Origin: Streptomyces lateritius
GTDB taxonomy: Bacteria; Actinomycetota; Actinomycetes; Streptomycetales; Streptomycetaceae
Assembly (NCBI RefSeq): GCF_014649715.1
Contig: NZ_BMTO01000002.1
Span: forward strand, 1-64,000
DNA length: 64,000 bases
Direction: 5' to 3'
The notes beneath the pieces are model-generated. The model ran no database searches, had not been told where the DNA came from, and saw only the letters and a program-made list of their open reading frames with translations. A program made the translations under genes and the position numbers. Shown one piece after another: positions 42,533 to 51,111 of the stretch. Within the stretch, counting starts at the first letter, position 1, and every line of letters begins with the position of its first letter.

Positions 42533-42558
42533 AGTGTAGGGGAGGTCGACCACTGGTC
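42533..42558 (-). promoter_or_regulatory. purF promoter, leaderless, with small dyad
   Basis: On the minus strand TACACT (42538-42533) is followed by seven bases and then the GTG of purF. GACCACTGGTC (42548-42558), an 11-bp dyad, lies in the spacer to a weak -35. The dyad is a candidate operator for purine control. Confidence 0.45.
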
Positions 42559-42795
42559 CGAATTGAGGAAACTGACAGGGTCCCCGAATGGTGTGATCGC
42601 ACGAAGTGATCCACGGAGCGGCACGTCGGAGACGGTGGAAGGTCCGAACCCAAGGGGCAGGCGGATTCCGGAGCCCAGGGGGCTCGGGCCGGGCGGTGGC
42701 TTACCAGTGGGTAACGAGTGATTCCGGGCCGCCCGGTGTGACGGAGCCCTCATGAACCGGCCTCATGGAGAGACGTCCCAGGGGTCGGGACGCCG

Positions 42796-42825
42796 TTGAC
42801 AGGTGCACGCGACTTCCGTCAGGCT
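42796..42825 (+). promoter_or_regulatory. Promoter of the cysteine leader peptide
   Basis: TTGACA (42796-42801), 18 bases, then CAGGCT (42820-42825). Seven bases later comes the ATG of the leader peptide, so transcription should start at or next to the start codon. The -35 is a perfect consensus. Confidence 0.6.
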
Positions 42826-42832
42826 CCGCTGC

Positions 42833-42931
42833 ATGCAGCCATCTCGTGACCGCTCGGTCACGCTCGTGGAGCGCCGACACGTGGACCTCGTCCGTGTCGC
42901 CAGCGCGATCTGTCGCTGCGTCTGCGTCTGA
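42833..42931 (+). CDS. Cysteine-rich leader peptide upstream of sulfatase
   Basis: This 32-residue peptide has the core RSVTLVERRHVDLVRVAS and ends AICRCVCV. Three of its last six codons are Cys (TGT, TGC, TGC), the last two alternating with Val. It resembles the small actinobacterial leader peptides of the RxVDLxRVASxxCR type found before sulfur-metabolism genes. In mycobacteria, leaderless poly-Cys ORFs act as cysteine-responsive attenuators. The ATG lies seven bases after a -10, with no ribosome-binding site, so it is leaderless. The gene 204 bases downstream is a sulfatase, which would release sulfate, so cysteine or sulfur control is plausible. Confidence 0.75.
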   Translation: MQPSRDRSVTLVERRHVDLVRVASAICRCVCV

Positions 42932-42948
42932 CCCCACCCCGCCCCTAG

Positions 42949-42975
42949 CTAGGCCGTGTCCGTGAAGTCCCGCCC
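42949..42975. mobile_element. Single end of a MITE-like element
   Basis: CTAGGCCGTGTCCGTGAAGT and the next seven bases match the inward-read right end of the element at 17078-17257 almost base for base. No matching opposite end is seen before the sulfatase start, so this is a truncated or solo end. It lies between the leader peptide and the sulfatase. Confidence 0.5.
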
Positions 42976-43135
42976 GGACCCGGTCCCGGGCGGTGACAGC
43001 GGCGTACCCCCGTCGTCCCCGCACGCCGCGGGCGTACCCCCCTCGTCTCGTCCTCGCACGCCGTCGCACCCACGCCTTCGCCGTGGCCGTCCGCGCCGGC
43101 GCCCCTTCACGTGCCCGCCCGCCCAAGGAGACCGC

Positions 43136-44596
43136 ATGCCCACGCCCAGGAACCCCCTGTCCCGACGCGCCTTCGGCGGGGCCGCCGTCGGTGCCGTCAC
43201 CGCCACCGCGCTCGGGGCCGGCGCACCCGTCGCACAGGCGGCGGAGCGCGAGTTCAGGGCCGCACCCGGCCGCACGTCGCGGCGCCCGAACATCCTGTTC
43301 ATCCTCGGCGACGACCTCGGCTGGGCCGACCTCTCCTCGTACGGCTCTCCCCACATCCGCACCCCGCACCTCGACCGCCTCGCCCGCCAGGGCGTCCGCT
43401 TCACCGACGCCTACTCCGGCTCCGCGACCTGCTCCCCCACCCGGTTCAGCCTCTACACGGGCCGCTTCCCCGGCCGCACCGAGGGCGGTCTCGCCGAGCC
43501 GATCGCCGACAGGTCCGCCGGCCTGGAGCCCACCCACCCCACGCTCGCCTCCCTGCTGCGCGAGGCCGGCTACGCCACCGCCCTCATCGGCAAGTGGCAC
43601 TGCGGCCACCTCCCCGACTACTCCCCCACCCGGTCCGGCTGGGACGAGTTCTTCGGCAACTTCGGCGGCGCCCTGGAGTACTACTCGAAGCTCGGCGGCA
43701 GCGGCGACTACGACCTCTACGAAGGCGACGCGCCCTACAAGGACCTGCGCTACTACACCCGCATCCTGACCGAGCGGGCGGCCGAGTACGTGACCCGCGG
43801 GCACGAGAGGCCCTGGCTCCTCAACCTGAACTTCACCACCCCGCACTGGCCCTGGATCGCCGACGGCGACGAGGAGGCGAGCGCCGAGATCGTCCGGCGG
43901 ATCAAGGCGGGCGACCGCGGTGCCCTGTGGCACCAGGACGGTGGCTCGATCGAGAAGTACAAGGAGATGGTCGAGGACCTCGACCGGTCGATCGGCGCGG
44001 TCCTCGGCGCCCTGAAGCGCTCCGGCCAGGAGCGCGACACCCTCGTCTTCTTCGCCAGCGACAACGGCGGCGAACGCTTCTCCTACAACTGGCCGCTCGC
44101 CGGCAACAAGGGCTCCCTCCAGGAGGGCGGCATCCGCGTGCCGTCCCTCCTGCGCTGGCCCGCCCGGATCGACGGCGGCCAGGTCAGCCGGCTGCCCGTC
44201 TTCACCCCCGACTGGACGGCGACCCTGCTCGAACTCGGCGGCGCCCGCCCCCACCCGGCGTACCCGCTCGACGGCACCAGCCTGGCCGGGCACCTGCTGC
44301 GGGGCGAGGAGATCGGCGAGCGGGACCTGTTCTGGCGGGTGCGGGGCGAGCGGGCGCTGCGCCGGGGCGAGTGGAAGTACTACCGGGGCAAGAGCGGCCG
44401 CGACCAGCTCTTCCACCTCGCCAGGGACCCCCGCGAGCAGGCCGACCGGGCTCCGTACGAGAAGGAGCTGCTCGCCGAGTTGCGGACGGCGTGGGAGCGG
44501 ACGGACGCCGGTCTGCTGCCGTACGGAAGCCGGGGGGAGTCAGGAGCAGGGAGCCGGGAGCCTCTGCCCGCGGGCCAGGTCGTGTCTTGGGGATGA
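43136..44596 (+). CDS. Secreted sulfatase (type I, formylglycine)
   Basis: This 486-residue exported enzyme has a Tat-type signal (LSRRAFGGAAVGAVTATALG, with processing near AQAA). The sulfatase core begins RRPNILFILGDDLGWADLSSYG, whose Asp pair binds calcium. The modification signature is SATCSPTRFSLYTG (CxPxR; the Cys becomes formylglycine), followed by GKWHCGHLP and later FASDNGGERFSYN. It should hydrolyse organic sulfate esters outside the membrane. The start is ATG 43136, with AAGGAG seven bases upstream. The last residues (about GQVVSWG) and the TGA come from the inserted element at 44577-44629. A Cys-rich leader peptide lies upstream. Confidence 0.93.
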   Translation: MPTPRNPLSRRAFGGAAVGAVTATALGAGAPVAQAAEREFRAAPGRTSRRPNILFILGDDLGWADLSSYGSPHIRTPHLDRLARQGVRFTDAYSGSATCSPTRFSLYTGRFPGRTEGGLAEPIADRSAGLEPTHPTLASLLREAGYATALIGKWHCGHLPDYSPTRSGWDEFFGNFGGALEYYSKLGGSGDYDLYEGDAPYKDLRYYTRILTERAAEYVTRGHERPWLLNLNFTTPHWPWIADGDEEASAEIVRRIKAGDRGALWHQDGGSIEKYKEMVEDLDRSIGAVLGALKRSGQERDTLVFFASDNGGERFSYNWPLAGNKGSLQEGGIRVPSLLRWPARIDGGQVSRLPVFTPDWTATLLELGGARPHPAYPLDGTSLAGHLLRGEEIGERDLFWRVRGERALRRGEWKYYRGKSGRDQLFHLARDPREQADRAPYEKELLAELRTAWERTDAGLLPYGSRGESGAGSREPLPAGQVVSWG

Positions 44597-44629
44597 CCGC
44601 GAGCCCGGCGAGATCCACGAGACACTAGG
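44577..44629. mobile_element. Short CTAG-bounded inverted-repeat element
   Basis: GTGTCTTGGGGAT (44582-44594) and ATCCACGAGACAC (44613-44625) are imperfect inverted arms (11 of 13 pair). The right side ends in CTAGG. The element supplies the sulfatase TGA (44594-44596) and, through CTAG, the TAG stop of the convergent META-domain gene (44625-44627). Its ends differ from the GTCCG family seen elsewhere. It may double as a terminator. Confidence 0.45.
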
Positions 44630-45461
44630 ACTTCGCGGCCGGGGCCTTCGCGACCGCCGCGAAGCCCTTGCCGTCCGCCGTGGTGAGGGTGAGCCCGCGG
44701 TGGCGCAGCTCGTACGTCGCCGAGCCGCCGAAGACCTCGTACAGCTCGGTCTCCAGTTTCATCTCCGGGCCCGAGCACATCATGCGGGTGGTGGTGATCT
44801 CCCCGAAGTCGATCGTCCGGCCGGAGATCTCCGCGGTGGTGGAGAACCTGTTGCAGCCGAGGCTGCCCCTGACCTTGCCGTTCTTGTCGATGACGAAGTG
44901 GGCCTTCCCCTCGCTGCCCTGGGGCAGCGAGGCGGCGCTCTTCCCGGCGACCAGCGAGTCGACCGTCCAGGTGGTGCCGTTCAGGGGGGCGGCCGGCTCG
45001 GAGGTGAGAGCCACGGTGGTCTTGCCGTCCGGCGCGGTGAGGGTGAGCCGCTCCCCGTCCAGCTTCGCCTTGAGACTGCCGGAGAAAGCCTTGTGCAGGG
45101 TGGTCTCGAAGCTCGCCAGGTCGGCGGGACAGCCCATCTCGGTCGTCTCGGCCACCGACACGGTGAGCGTGTCGCCGTCGACGGCGACGGCCGCACCGAA
45201 GTGGTTGCAGCCGCTGTTGCCCTTCGCCCGGCCGTTCTTCTCGATCTCCACATGCGCGCCGGCCGGCGCGGGGGTCGTCTTCCCGGCGACCGTCACGCTG
45301 TCGAAGGACCAGTGGACGCCGGTGACGGGCACGTCGGGGGCGACCGTGCCGGCCCCGGACCCCGTGGCACCGGGATCGGTCCCGGCCTTCTCGGTGCCGC
45401 AGGCGGCGAGGGCGAGGAGCGAGGCAAGGACGGTGGCGGTGGTCGTGCGCGGCTTCTGCAT
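44625..45461 (-). CDS. Lipoprotein with two META domains
   Basis: This 278-residue lipoprotein has a signal ending in LLALAACGTE (lipobox LAAC). Two META/HslJ-like domains follow (about 45-155 and 160-270). Each has the conserved Cys pair: NSGCNHFG with TEMGCPAD in the first, SLGCNRFS with TRMMCSG in the second. The domains probably form small disulfide-bonded beta barrels. In other bacteria META proteins relate to heat shock or resistance to small molecules. The start is ATG 45461. The stop codon comes from the CTAG end of the inserted element. Confidence 0.85.
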   Translation of the reverse strand: MQKPRTTTATVLASLLALAACGTEKAGTDPGATGSGAGTVAPDVPVTGVHWSFDSVTVAGKTTPAPAGAHVEIEKNGRAKGNSGCNHFGAAVAVDGDTLTVSVAETTEMGCPADLASFETTLHKAFSGSLKAKLDGERLTLTAPDGKTTVALTSEPAAPLNGTTWTVDSLVAGKSAASLPQGSEGKAHFVIDKNGKVRGSLGCNRFSTTAEISGRTIDFGEITTTRMMCSGPEMKLETELYEVFGGSATYELRHRGLTLTTADGKGFAAVAKAPAAKS

Positions 45462-45504
45462 GGAGATGGGACGGGCGGGCGGCGCGGACGGTTCCGCCGG
45501 GCGC

Positions 45505-46293
45505 TCAGCGGAGGATCGGCAGCAGCCCGGCGAGGTCCGCGCGCTCCCCGCTCGCGACGACCTTCGCCGCGTTCAGGGCCTCCGCCCAGCCGGTACGGCC
45601 CGTCGCCAGGCGGATCCAGGTCAGCGGGTCGGTCTCGACGACGTTGGGCGGGGTGCCGCGGGTGTGACGGGGCCCCTCCACGCACTGGACCACCGCGTAG
45701 GGCGGGATCCGCACCTCCACCGCGCCCCCCGGGGCCTTCACGGCGAGCGCGTCGGCGAGGAGGCGGGTGCAGGCGGCCAGGGCCTGGCGGTCGTACGGGA
45801 TGTCGAGACCGGCCGCCGCGTTCAGGTCGTCGGTGTGGACGACGAGTTCGACGGTCCGGGTGACCAGGAAGTCGGCCAGCCGCATGGCACCGAACCGGGT
45901 CGGGACGAGCCGGTCGTCCGAGACGCCCGCGATCCGCTCCTCGTAGCGCGCCGCCGTCCGCTCGTACAGTCCCGGCAGGTCGCTCGCGTCGATCGCCCGG
46001 GTGTCCTCGTCGATCCGCGAGGCGGCCGTCGCCGTCACCGTCGGCCAGGCCGGCAGCAGGAGGTCCTGCTTCGCCGGCTCCGGCTCGTCGAGGTGACGGG
46101 CGACCGCGCCGACGGCCGTCGTGAGGTGCGCGGCCAACTCCCGTACCGTCCAGTCCCCGAGCCGGGTCGGCCCGTCGAGCTGCTCGGGAGTGAGGGCCAC
46201 CACCGCCTCCCGTACGTTCCCGAACTGGGCGAGCACGGCGGCCCGGGTCTTGGCGGAGTCGTAACTGCGGGTGCGCTTCTTGGCCGGTGGCAT
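45505..46293 (-). CDS. Maleylpyruvate isomerase family mycothiol-dependent protein
   Basis: The 262-residue protein has the DinB-like N-terminal bundle of mycothiol-dependent enzymes (LTPEQLDGPTRLGDWTVRELAAHL, with the metal-binding His in AAHL) and DFLVTRTVELVVHTDDL, which contributes a second His. The C-terminal sterol-carrier-like part (about 170-262) ends DPLTWIRLATGRTGWAEAL. It is likely to bind zinc and mycothiol; the substrate is unknown. The start is ATG 46293, in PPAKKRTRSYD. It is upstream of the META lipoprotein on the same strand, 43 bases away, and the two may be co-transcribed. Confidence 0.87.
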   Translation of the reverse strand: MPPAKKRTRSYDSAKTRAAVLAQFGNVREAVVALTPEQLDGPTRLGDWTVRELAAHLTTAVGAVARHLDEPEPAKQDLLLPAWPTVTATAASRIDEDTRAIDASDLPGLYERTAARYEERIAGVSDDRLVPTRFGAMRLADFLVTRTVELVVHTDDLNAAAGLDIPYDRQALAACTRLLADALAVKAPGGAVEVRIPPYAVVQCVEGPRHTRGTPPNVVETDPLTWIRLATGRTGWAEALNAAKVVASGERADLAGLLPILR

Positions 46294-46368
46294 GGGGGCG
46301 AGGGTAGTCGGAGACTGGAAAGGGAGGGCCGCGAGTACACCATCACGTACGAGAGGGGTCGAACAGCC

Positions 46369-46773
46369 ATGGCTGAGCACCCTGACAGCGCTCTGGTCCG
46401 CAAGGGTTTCGAGGCGTGGAACCGGGGAGACATGGAGACCGTCGGCTCACTGATGACGGCGGACTGCACCCACCACGCGCCCGGTGAGAGCCAGGTCTCC
46501 GGGCACTTCAAGGGCCGGGACAACATCATCGGCATGTATGGGCAGATGTTCGAGCTCACCGGTGGAAAGATGCGGGTCGAGCTGGACGGCATCTACGTCG
46601 ACGGCCGCGGCCACGCCGTCGCCGCGAACAAGTTCTTCGCCGAGCGCGTTGACCGGGGCATCGAGATGAAGGGCGCCCTCATCTTCACCATCGTCGACGG
46701 GAAGATCAGCGACATCGACGAGTGCGTCGAGGACATCGAGCAGTCGGACGCCTTCTGGGGCAAGGCGGAGTAG
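46369..46773 (+). CDS. NTF2/SnoaL-fold protein
   Basis: This 134-residue single-domain protein starts at ATG 46369, with GAGAGGGG about 12 bases upstream. SALVRKGFEAWNRGDMETVG and the second-half strands (VDGKISDIDECVEDIEQSDAFWG) are typical of the SnoaL/limonene-epoxide-hydrolase-like cone fold. A hydrophobic pocket for a small ligand is expected, but catalytic residues cannot be assigned. It is divergent from the mycothiol-type gene and convergent with purL. Confidence 0.8.
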   Translation: MAEHPDSALVRKGFEAWNRGDMETVGSLMTADCTHHAPGESQVSGHFKGRDNIIGMYGQMFELTGGKMRVELDGIYVDGRGHAVAANKFFAERVDRGIEMKGALIFTIVDGKISDIDECVEDIEQSDAFWGKAE

Positions 46774-46824
46774 AACCCGAGCCCTGAGGGCCGGGAGCCG
46801 CGAGCCCGTGGGACCGTGAGCGCG

Positions 46825-46854
46825 GACAGCCCCCGCCCGAGGGCGGGGGCTGTC
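46825..46854. terminator. Bidirectional terminator between NTF2-fold gene and purL
   Basis: GACAGCCCCCGCCC and GGGCGGGGGCTGTC form a perfect 14-bp stem with a two-base centre, between the two convergent stop codons. Confidence 0.85.
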
Positions 46855-46882
46855 TCACGTACGCCTCCGGTACGCGCGGGCG

Positions 46883-49132
46883 TCAGGCCAGCAGGGCCGG
46901 GATCGTCGCCTCGTGCGCCGTGCGCAGCTCGCTCAGCGCGATGCTGAACTCGCCCTGCACATCGATCTCTTCGCCGTCCACGACACCGATCCGGGTGGCG
47001 GGCAGACCCCGCGCACCGCACATGTCGGTGAAGCGGAGTTCCTCGCTGCGCGGGACGGCGACGACCGCGCGGCCGGCCGACTCGCTGAAGAGGAACGTGA
47101 AGGCGTCCAGGCCGTCCGGGACGACCAGCCGCGCGCCGGTCCCGCCGCGCAGGCAGGACTCGACGACCGCCTGCACCAGACCGCCGTCGGACAGGTCGTG
47201 CGCCGCGTCGATCATGCCGTCGCGGGAGGCCGAGATCAGGATCTCGCCGAGCAGCTTCTCCCGGTCGAGATCCACGGCCGGCGGCAGACCGCCGAGGTGC
47301 TGGTGGATCACCTCGGACCAGGCCGAACCGCCGAACTCCTCTCGCGTGTCGCCCAGCAGGTAGAGGAGCTGGCCCTCTTCCGCGAAGGCGATCGGCGTGC
47401 GGCGGTTGACGTCGTCGATCACACCGAGCACGGCCACGACCGGCGTCGGGTGGATGGCGACCTCGCCCGTCTGGTTGTAGAGCGAGACGTTGCCGCCGGT
47501 GACCGGGGTGCCGAGCTGGAGGCAGCCGTCCGCGAGACCACGGGTGGCCTCGGCGAACTGCCACATCACCGCCGGGTCCTCGGGCGAACCGAAGTTCAGG
47601 CAGTCCGAGATCGCCAGCGGCTTGGCGCCTGAGGCGGCGACGTTGCGGTACGCCTCCGCCAGCGCGAGCTGCGCGCCCGTGTACGGGTCGAGCTTCGCGT
47701 ACCGGCCGTTGCCGTCGGTCGCCATGGCCACGCCGAGGTTGGTCTCCTCGTCGATCCGGACCATGCCCGCGTCCTCGGGCTGCGCGAGGACGGTGTTGCC
47801 CTGCACGAAGCGGTCGTACTGGTCGGTGATCCACGCCTTCGACGCTTGGTTCGGGGAGGAGACCAGCTTCAGGACCTGGTCCTTCAGCTCCTCACCGGTC
47901 TGCGGCCGGGGCAGCTTGTTCGCGTCGTCGGCCTGGAGCGCGTCCTGCCACTCCGGGCGGGCGTACGGCCGGTGGTAGGTCGGGCCCTCGTGGGCCACCG
48001 AGCGCGGCGGTACGTCGACGATCTGCTCGCCGTGCCAGAAGATCTCCAGCCGCTCGCCCTCGGTCACCTCACCGATGACGACCGCGATGACGTCCCACTT
48101 CTCGCAGATCTCCAGGAAGCGGTCGACGTGCTCGGGCTCGACGATCGCGCACATGCGCTCCTGCGACTCGCTCATGAGGATCTCCTCGGGCGAGAGCGTG
48201 GCGTCGCGCAGGTGGACCCGGTCGAGCTCGACGCGCATGCCGCCGGAACCGGCGCTCGCGAGCTCGCTCGTCGCGCAGGAGAGGCCGGCGCCACCCAGGT
48301 CCTGGATGCCCGCGACCAGCTTCTCCTTGAAGATCTCCAGGGTGCACTCGATGAGGAGCTTCTCCTGGAAGGGGTCGCCGACCTGGACGGCGGGGCGCTT
48401 GGTGGGCTTGGTGTCGTCGAAGGTCTCCGAGGCGAGGACCGAGACACCGCCGATGCCGTCGCCGCCGGTACGGGCGCCGTAGAGGATCACCTTGTTGCCG
48501 GGGCCGGAGGCCTTGGCGAGGTGGATGTCCTCGTGCTTCATCACACCGATGCAGCCGGCGTTGACCAGCGGGTTGCCCTGGTAGCAGGAGTCGAAGACGA
48601 CCTCGCCGCCGATGTTCGGCAGGCCCAGGCAGTTGCCGTAGCCGCCGATGCCCGCGACCACTCCCGGGAGCACGCGCTTGGTGTCGGGGTGGTCGGCCGC
48701 GCCGAAGCGCAGCGGGTCGACGACCGCGACCGGGCGGGCGCCCATGGCGAGGATGTCGCGCACGATGCCGCCGACGCCCGTGGCCGCGCCCTGGTAGGGC
48801 TCGATGTAGGACGGGTGGTTGTGCGATTCGACCTTGAAGGTGACCGCGTACCCCTGGCCGACGTCGACGACGCCCGCGTTCTCGCCGATGCCGACGAGCA
48901 TGGCGTCGTTGGCGGGGGTCTTCTCGCCGAACTGCTTCAGGTGGACCTTGCTGCTCTTGTACGAGCAGTGCTCGGACCACATGACGGAGTACATGGCGAG
49001 CTCGGCGCCGGTGGGACGGCGGCCGAGGATCTCGCGGATGCGCGCGTACTCGTCCTCCTTGAGGCCGAGCTCCTGCCAGGGCTGCTCGACGTCAGGGGTC
49101 TCGTCGGCGTGCTTGACGGTGTCCAGAGTCAT
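46883..49132 (-). CDS. purL: Phosphoribosylformylglycinamidine synthase, large subunit
   Basis: At 749 residues this is the small-type PurL, which needs PurQ and PurS. It uses ATP and ammonia to convert FGAR to FGAM. Motifs include [18 protein letters not shown], the nucleotide-binding [21 protein letters not shown] and [14 protein letters not shown], and later [17 protein letters not shown] and [16 protein letters not shown]. The ATG at 49132 shares one base with the purQ stop (TGATG), so the genes are translationally coupled in the order purS-purQ-purL. Confidence 0.97.
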   Translation of the reverse strand: MTLDTVKHADETPDVEQPWQELGLKEDEYARIREILGRRPTGAELAMYSVMWSEHCSYKSSKVHLKQFGEKTPANDAMLVGIGENAGVVDVGQGYAVTFKVESHNHPSYIEPYQGAATGVGGIVRDILAMGARPVAVVDPLRFGAADHPDTKRVLPGVVAGIGGYGNCLGLPNIGGEVVFDSCYQGNPLVNAGCIGVMKHEDIHLAKASGPGNKVILYGARTGGDGIGGVSVLASETFDDTKPTKRPAVQVGDPFQEKLLIECTLEIFKEKLVAGIQDLGGAGLSCATSELASAGSGGMRVELDRVHLRDATLSPEEILMSESQERMCAIVEPEHVDRFLEICEKWDVIAVVIGEVTEGERLEIFWHGEQIVDVPPRSVAHEGPTYHRPYARPEWQDALQADDANKLPRPQTGEELKDQVLKLVSSPNQASKAWITDQYDRFVQGNTVLAQPEDAGMVRIDEETNLGVAMATDGNGRYAKLDPYTGAQLALAEAYRNVAASGAKPLAISDCLNFGSPEDPAVMWQFAEATRGLADGCLQLGTPVTGGNVSLYNQTGEVAIHPTPVVAVLGVIDDVNRRTPIAFAEEGQLLYLLGDTREEFGGSAWSEVIHQHLGGLPPAVDLDREKLLGEILISASRDGMIDAAHDLSDGGLVQAVVESCLRGGTGARLVVPDGLDAFTFLFSESAGRAVVAVPRSEELRFTDMCGARGLPATRIGVVDGEEIDVQGEFSIALSELRTAHEATIPALLA

Positions 49133-49812
49133 CAGGCGTTGACCAGCTTCTTCAGGATCGAGGTGAAGAATCCGAGCCCGTCGGTACGGCCGGTACCGAC
49201 CAGCGGCTCGACGGCGTGCTCGGGGTGCGGCATCAGGCCGACGACGTTGCCGGCGGCGTTGGTGATGCCCGCGATGTCGCGGAGCGAGCCGTTGGGGTTC
49301 ACGTCCAGGTAGCGGAAGGCGACCCGGCCCTCGGCCTCCAGCTCGTCGAGCACGCGCTCGTCGGCGACGTACCGGCCGTCCATGTTCTTGAGCGGGACCT
49401 GGATTTCCTGGCCCTGCTCGTAGTCCACGGTCCAGTCGGTGTCCGCGTTCTCCACCCGCAGCTTCTGGTCGCGGCAGATGAAGTGCAGGTGGTTGTTGCG
49501 CAGCATCGCGCCCGGCAGCAGATGGGCCTCGGTGAGGACCTGGAAGCCGTTGCAGATGCCGAGGACGGGCATGCCCGCCTTCGCCTGCTCGATGATCGTC
49601 TCCATGACCGGCGAGAAGCGGGAGATGGCTCCGGCGCGCAGGTAGTCGCCGTAGGAGAAGCCGCCGGCCAGGACCACGGCGTCGACCTGCTTGAGGTCCT
49701 TGTCGCGGTGCCAGAGCGAGACGGGCTCGGCGCCCGCCAGACGGGCGGCCCGCAGCGCGTCCTGATCGTCGAGCGTTCCGGGGAACGTCACGACGCCGAT
49801 GCGTGTGGTCAC
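49132..49812 (-). CDS. purQ: Phosphoribosylformylglycinamidine synthase, glutaminase subunit
   Basis: This 226-residue class I glutamine amidotransferase supplies ammonia to PurL. The nucleophile elbow is [22 protein letters not shown] (Cys in GICNG), and the His-Glu pair is in [14 protein letters not shown]. The N-terminus [19 protein letters not shown] is typical. The GTG at 49812 overlaps the purS stop by four bases (GTGA). Confidence 0.97.
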   Translation of the reverse strand: MTTRIGVVTFPGTLDDQDALRAARLAGAEPVSLWHRDKDLKQVDAVVLAGGFSYGDYLRAGAISRFSPVMETIIEQAKAGMPVLGICNGFQVLTEAHLLPGAMLRNNHLHFICRDQKLRVENADTDWTVDYEQGQEIQVPLKNMDGRYVADERVLDELEAEGRVAFRYLDVNPNGSLRDIAGITNAAGNVVGLMPHPEHAVEPLVGTGRTDGLGFFTSILKKLVNA

Positions 49813-50078
49813 GACTGGACCTCGGCGGAAACCTCGGACTCGACCTTGACGACGAAGTCCTCGATCACGGTGTTGGCGAGGAAGGTTTCGGCCATCTCAT
49901 GGATGCGGGCGAGGGCGGCCTCGTCGACCGGCCCCTCCACCTCCAGCTCGAAGCGCTTCCCCTGACGGACGTCGGCGATCCCCGCGAACCCGAGGCGGGG
50001 CAGCGCACGCTGCACCGCCTGTCCCTGGGGGTCGAGGATCTCCGGCTTGAGCATGACGTCGACTACGACGCGTGCCAC
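49809..50078 (-). CDS. purS: Phosphoribosylformylglycinamidine synthase subunit PurS
   Basis: This 89-residue protein bridges PurL and PurQ in the FGAM synthase complex. [21 protein letters not shown], then [10 protein letters not shown] and [15 protein letters not shown], fit the family throughout. GTG 50078 is chosen because GGGAG lies five bases upstream; a GTG at 50084 would leave no room for it. It is the first gene of purS-purQ-purL, behind a leader with an inverted repeat. Confidence 0.95.
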   Translation of the reverse strand: MARVVVDVMLKPEILDPQGQAVQRALPRLGFAGIADVRQGKRFELEVEGPVDEAALARIHEMAETFLANTVIEDFVVKVESEVSAEVQS

Positions 50079-50401
50079 TGGCACTCCCGGTGGTGTGTTG
50101 CGTGGGCGGTTCCCTCAGCGTACCTGCCTCCAAATTCTACGCGGGTAGAAAACTAGAGGACCCTACAAAGGGCACCTAAGACCTCCACGGAAAATTCAAG
50201 TGAAATATCGCGCGGCCCATTGCGGCGGGACACGCGGATGCAATTGGCTGGGCTTCACAATGTGAGGCACACCGCTGTACAAAGGAATACAGAGTTGAAC
50301 AGCATTGCCCCGGGGTAGCCGTAAAGTCGGCGTCGCCGCACGTCAGAGGCGTTGCACGCGCCGAGTACGACACGGCGGGCCGCAGGAAAGGACCGATATC
50401 C
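50079..50401. other. Divergent region purS / Lsr2 paralogue
   Basis: These 323 bases are among the least GC-rich in the window (about 50140-50300). They hold the dyad at 50135-50150 and a second small inverted repeat, CTGTA/TACAG (50274-50291). AT-rich DNA upstream of an Lsr2-type gene may itself attract Lsr2 proteins. No gene is seen. Confidence 0.5.
50135..50150 (-). promoter_or_regulatory. Dyad overlapping a purS -10 candidate
   Basis: TTCTAC and GTAGAA flank GCGG, a perfect 6+4+6 inverted repeat. On the minus strand it overlaps TAGAAT, a good -10, so a protein bound here would block the purS-purQ-purL promoter. It shares its core with the second palindrome before vdh. Confidence 0.5.
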
Positions 50402-50755
50402 GTGGCTCAGCGAGTAGTGGTCACTCTCTTCGACGACATCGACGGCGGAGAAGCGGCGGAAACGGTTGCGTTCGGCCTGGACGGGAAGATGTACGAGATC
50501 GACCTGAATCCCGCCAATGCAAAGAAACTGCGCAAGGCGCTCGCCCCCTACCTCGCGGCCGGGCGGAAGGTGCCGGGCAGGGCCGCGGCGGCCCGCGTCG
50601 GCGGCTCGGCGGGCCCCGTCACTTCCTACAAGCACACCGCCCTCGCACCCGACCCGGCGGCGGTCCGCGCCTGGGCCCAGTCCAACAAGATGGACGTGCC
50701 CGCCCGCGGCCGGATCCCGAAGCACGTCTACGAGGCGTTCCGCGAGGCCGGCTGA
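50402..50755 (+). CDS. lsrL: Lsr2-family nucleoid protein (LsrL-type paralogue)
   Basis: The 117-residue protein has the two Lsr2 domains. The N-terminal dimerisation domain (QRVVVTLFDDIDGGEAAETVAFGLDGKMYEIDL) is followed by a linker and a C-terminal AT-hook-like DNA-binding domain (VRAWAQSNKMDVPARGRIPKHVYEAF, with the minor-groove RGR loop). Lsr2 proteins silence AT-rich, often foreign, DNA in actinobacteria. Its position beside purS suggests the LsrL paralogue (SCO4076 from memory) rather than the principal Lsr2. The start is GTG 50402. Two tRNA-Gly genes follow. Confidence 0.9.
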   Translation: MAQRVVVTLFDDIDGGEAAETVAFGLDGKMYEIDLNPANAKKLRKALAPYLAAGRKVPGRAAAARVGGSAGPVTSYKHTALAPDPAAVRAWAQSNKMDVPARGRIPKHVYEAFREAG

Positions 50756-50877
50756 GGCGGCCGGGCGACACGGCCCGACCTTCCGCCAGGAACGGAGTTG
50801 CATTGCACCCCCGCTGATCGGCTAGAGTCTGGATCACGCCGAGGGGCGAGGCCGCAGGGCCGGACCTCACGCAGCGT

Positions 50878-50949
50878 GCGGGTGTAGTTCAGTAGTAGAA
50901 CATCCCCCTTCCAGGGGGAAGGCGCAGTGTGCAATTCCTGTCACCCGCT
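50878..50949 (+). tRNA. tRNA-Gly (TCC)
   Basis: A 72-base cloverleaf with anticodon loop CTTCCAG (TCC), acceptor GCGGGTG paired with CACCCGC, and an unusual T-arm, GTGCAATTCCT, in place of the common GTTCGAATC form. Confidence 0.92.
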
Positions 50950-51029
50950 CTGCATCGCATTACCGGCCACTCACGTGGATCAGGTAGAGTGGTGCTCGCA
51001 CCGCCCAGTGAAAGCTGAGCGGCAGCAAT

Positions 51030-51102
51030 GCGGACGTGGCTCAGTTGGTAGAGCATCACCTTGCCAAGGTGAGGGTCGCGAGTTCGAATCTCGTCGTCCG
51101 CT
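51030..51102 (+). tRNA. tRNA-Gly (GCC), copy 1
   Basis: A 73-base cloverleaf with anticodon loop TTGCCAA (GCC), acceptor GCGGACG paired with CGTCCGC. The gene, its flank and terminator recur almost identically at 55083-55196. Confidence 0.95.
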
Positions 51103-51111
51103 CCATACGAA

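Larger units (their letters stand above)
42526..42832. other. Divergent region purF / cysteine leader peptide
   Basis: These 307 bases hold two divergent promoters, described at 42533-42558 and 42796-42825. Between them is GC-rich DNA without a supported gene; a long minus-strand open frame here is antisense spill-over from the sulfatase region. Confidence 0.5.

Noticed and set aside
40135..42609. An 824-codon plus-strand frame across purM and purF
   Set aside because: It is antisense to two certain purine genes and has no domain of its own.
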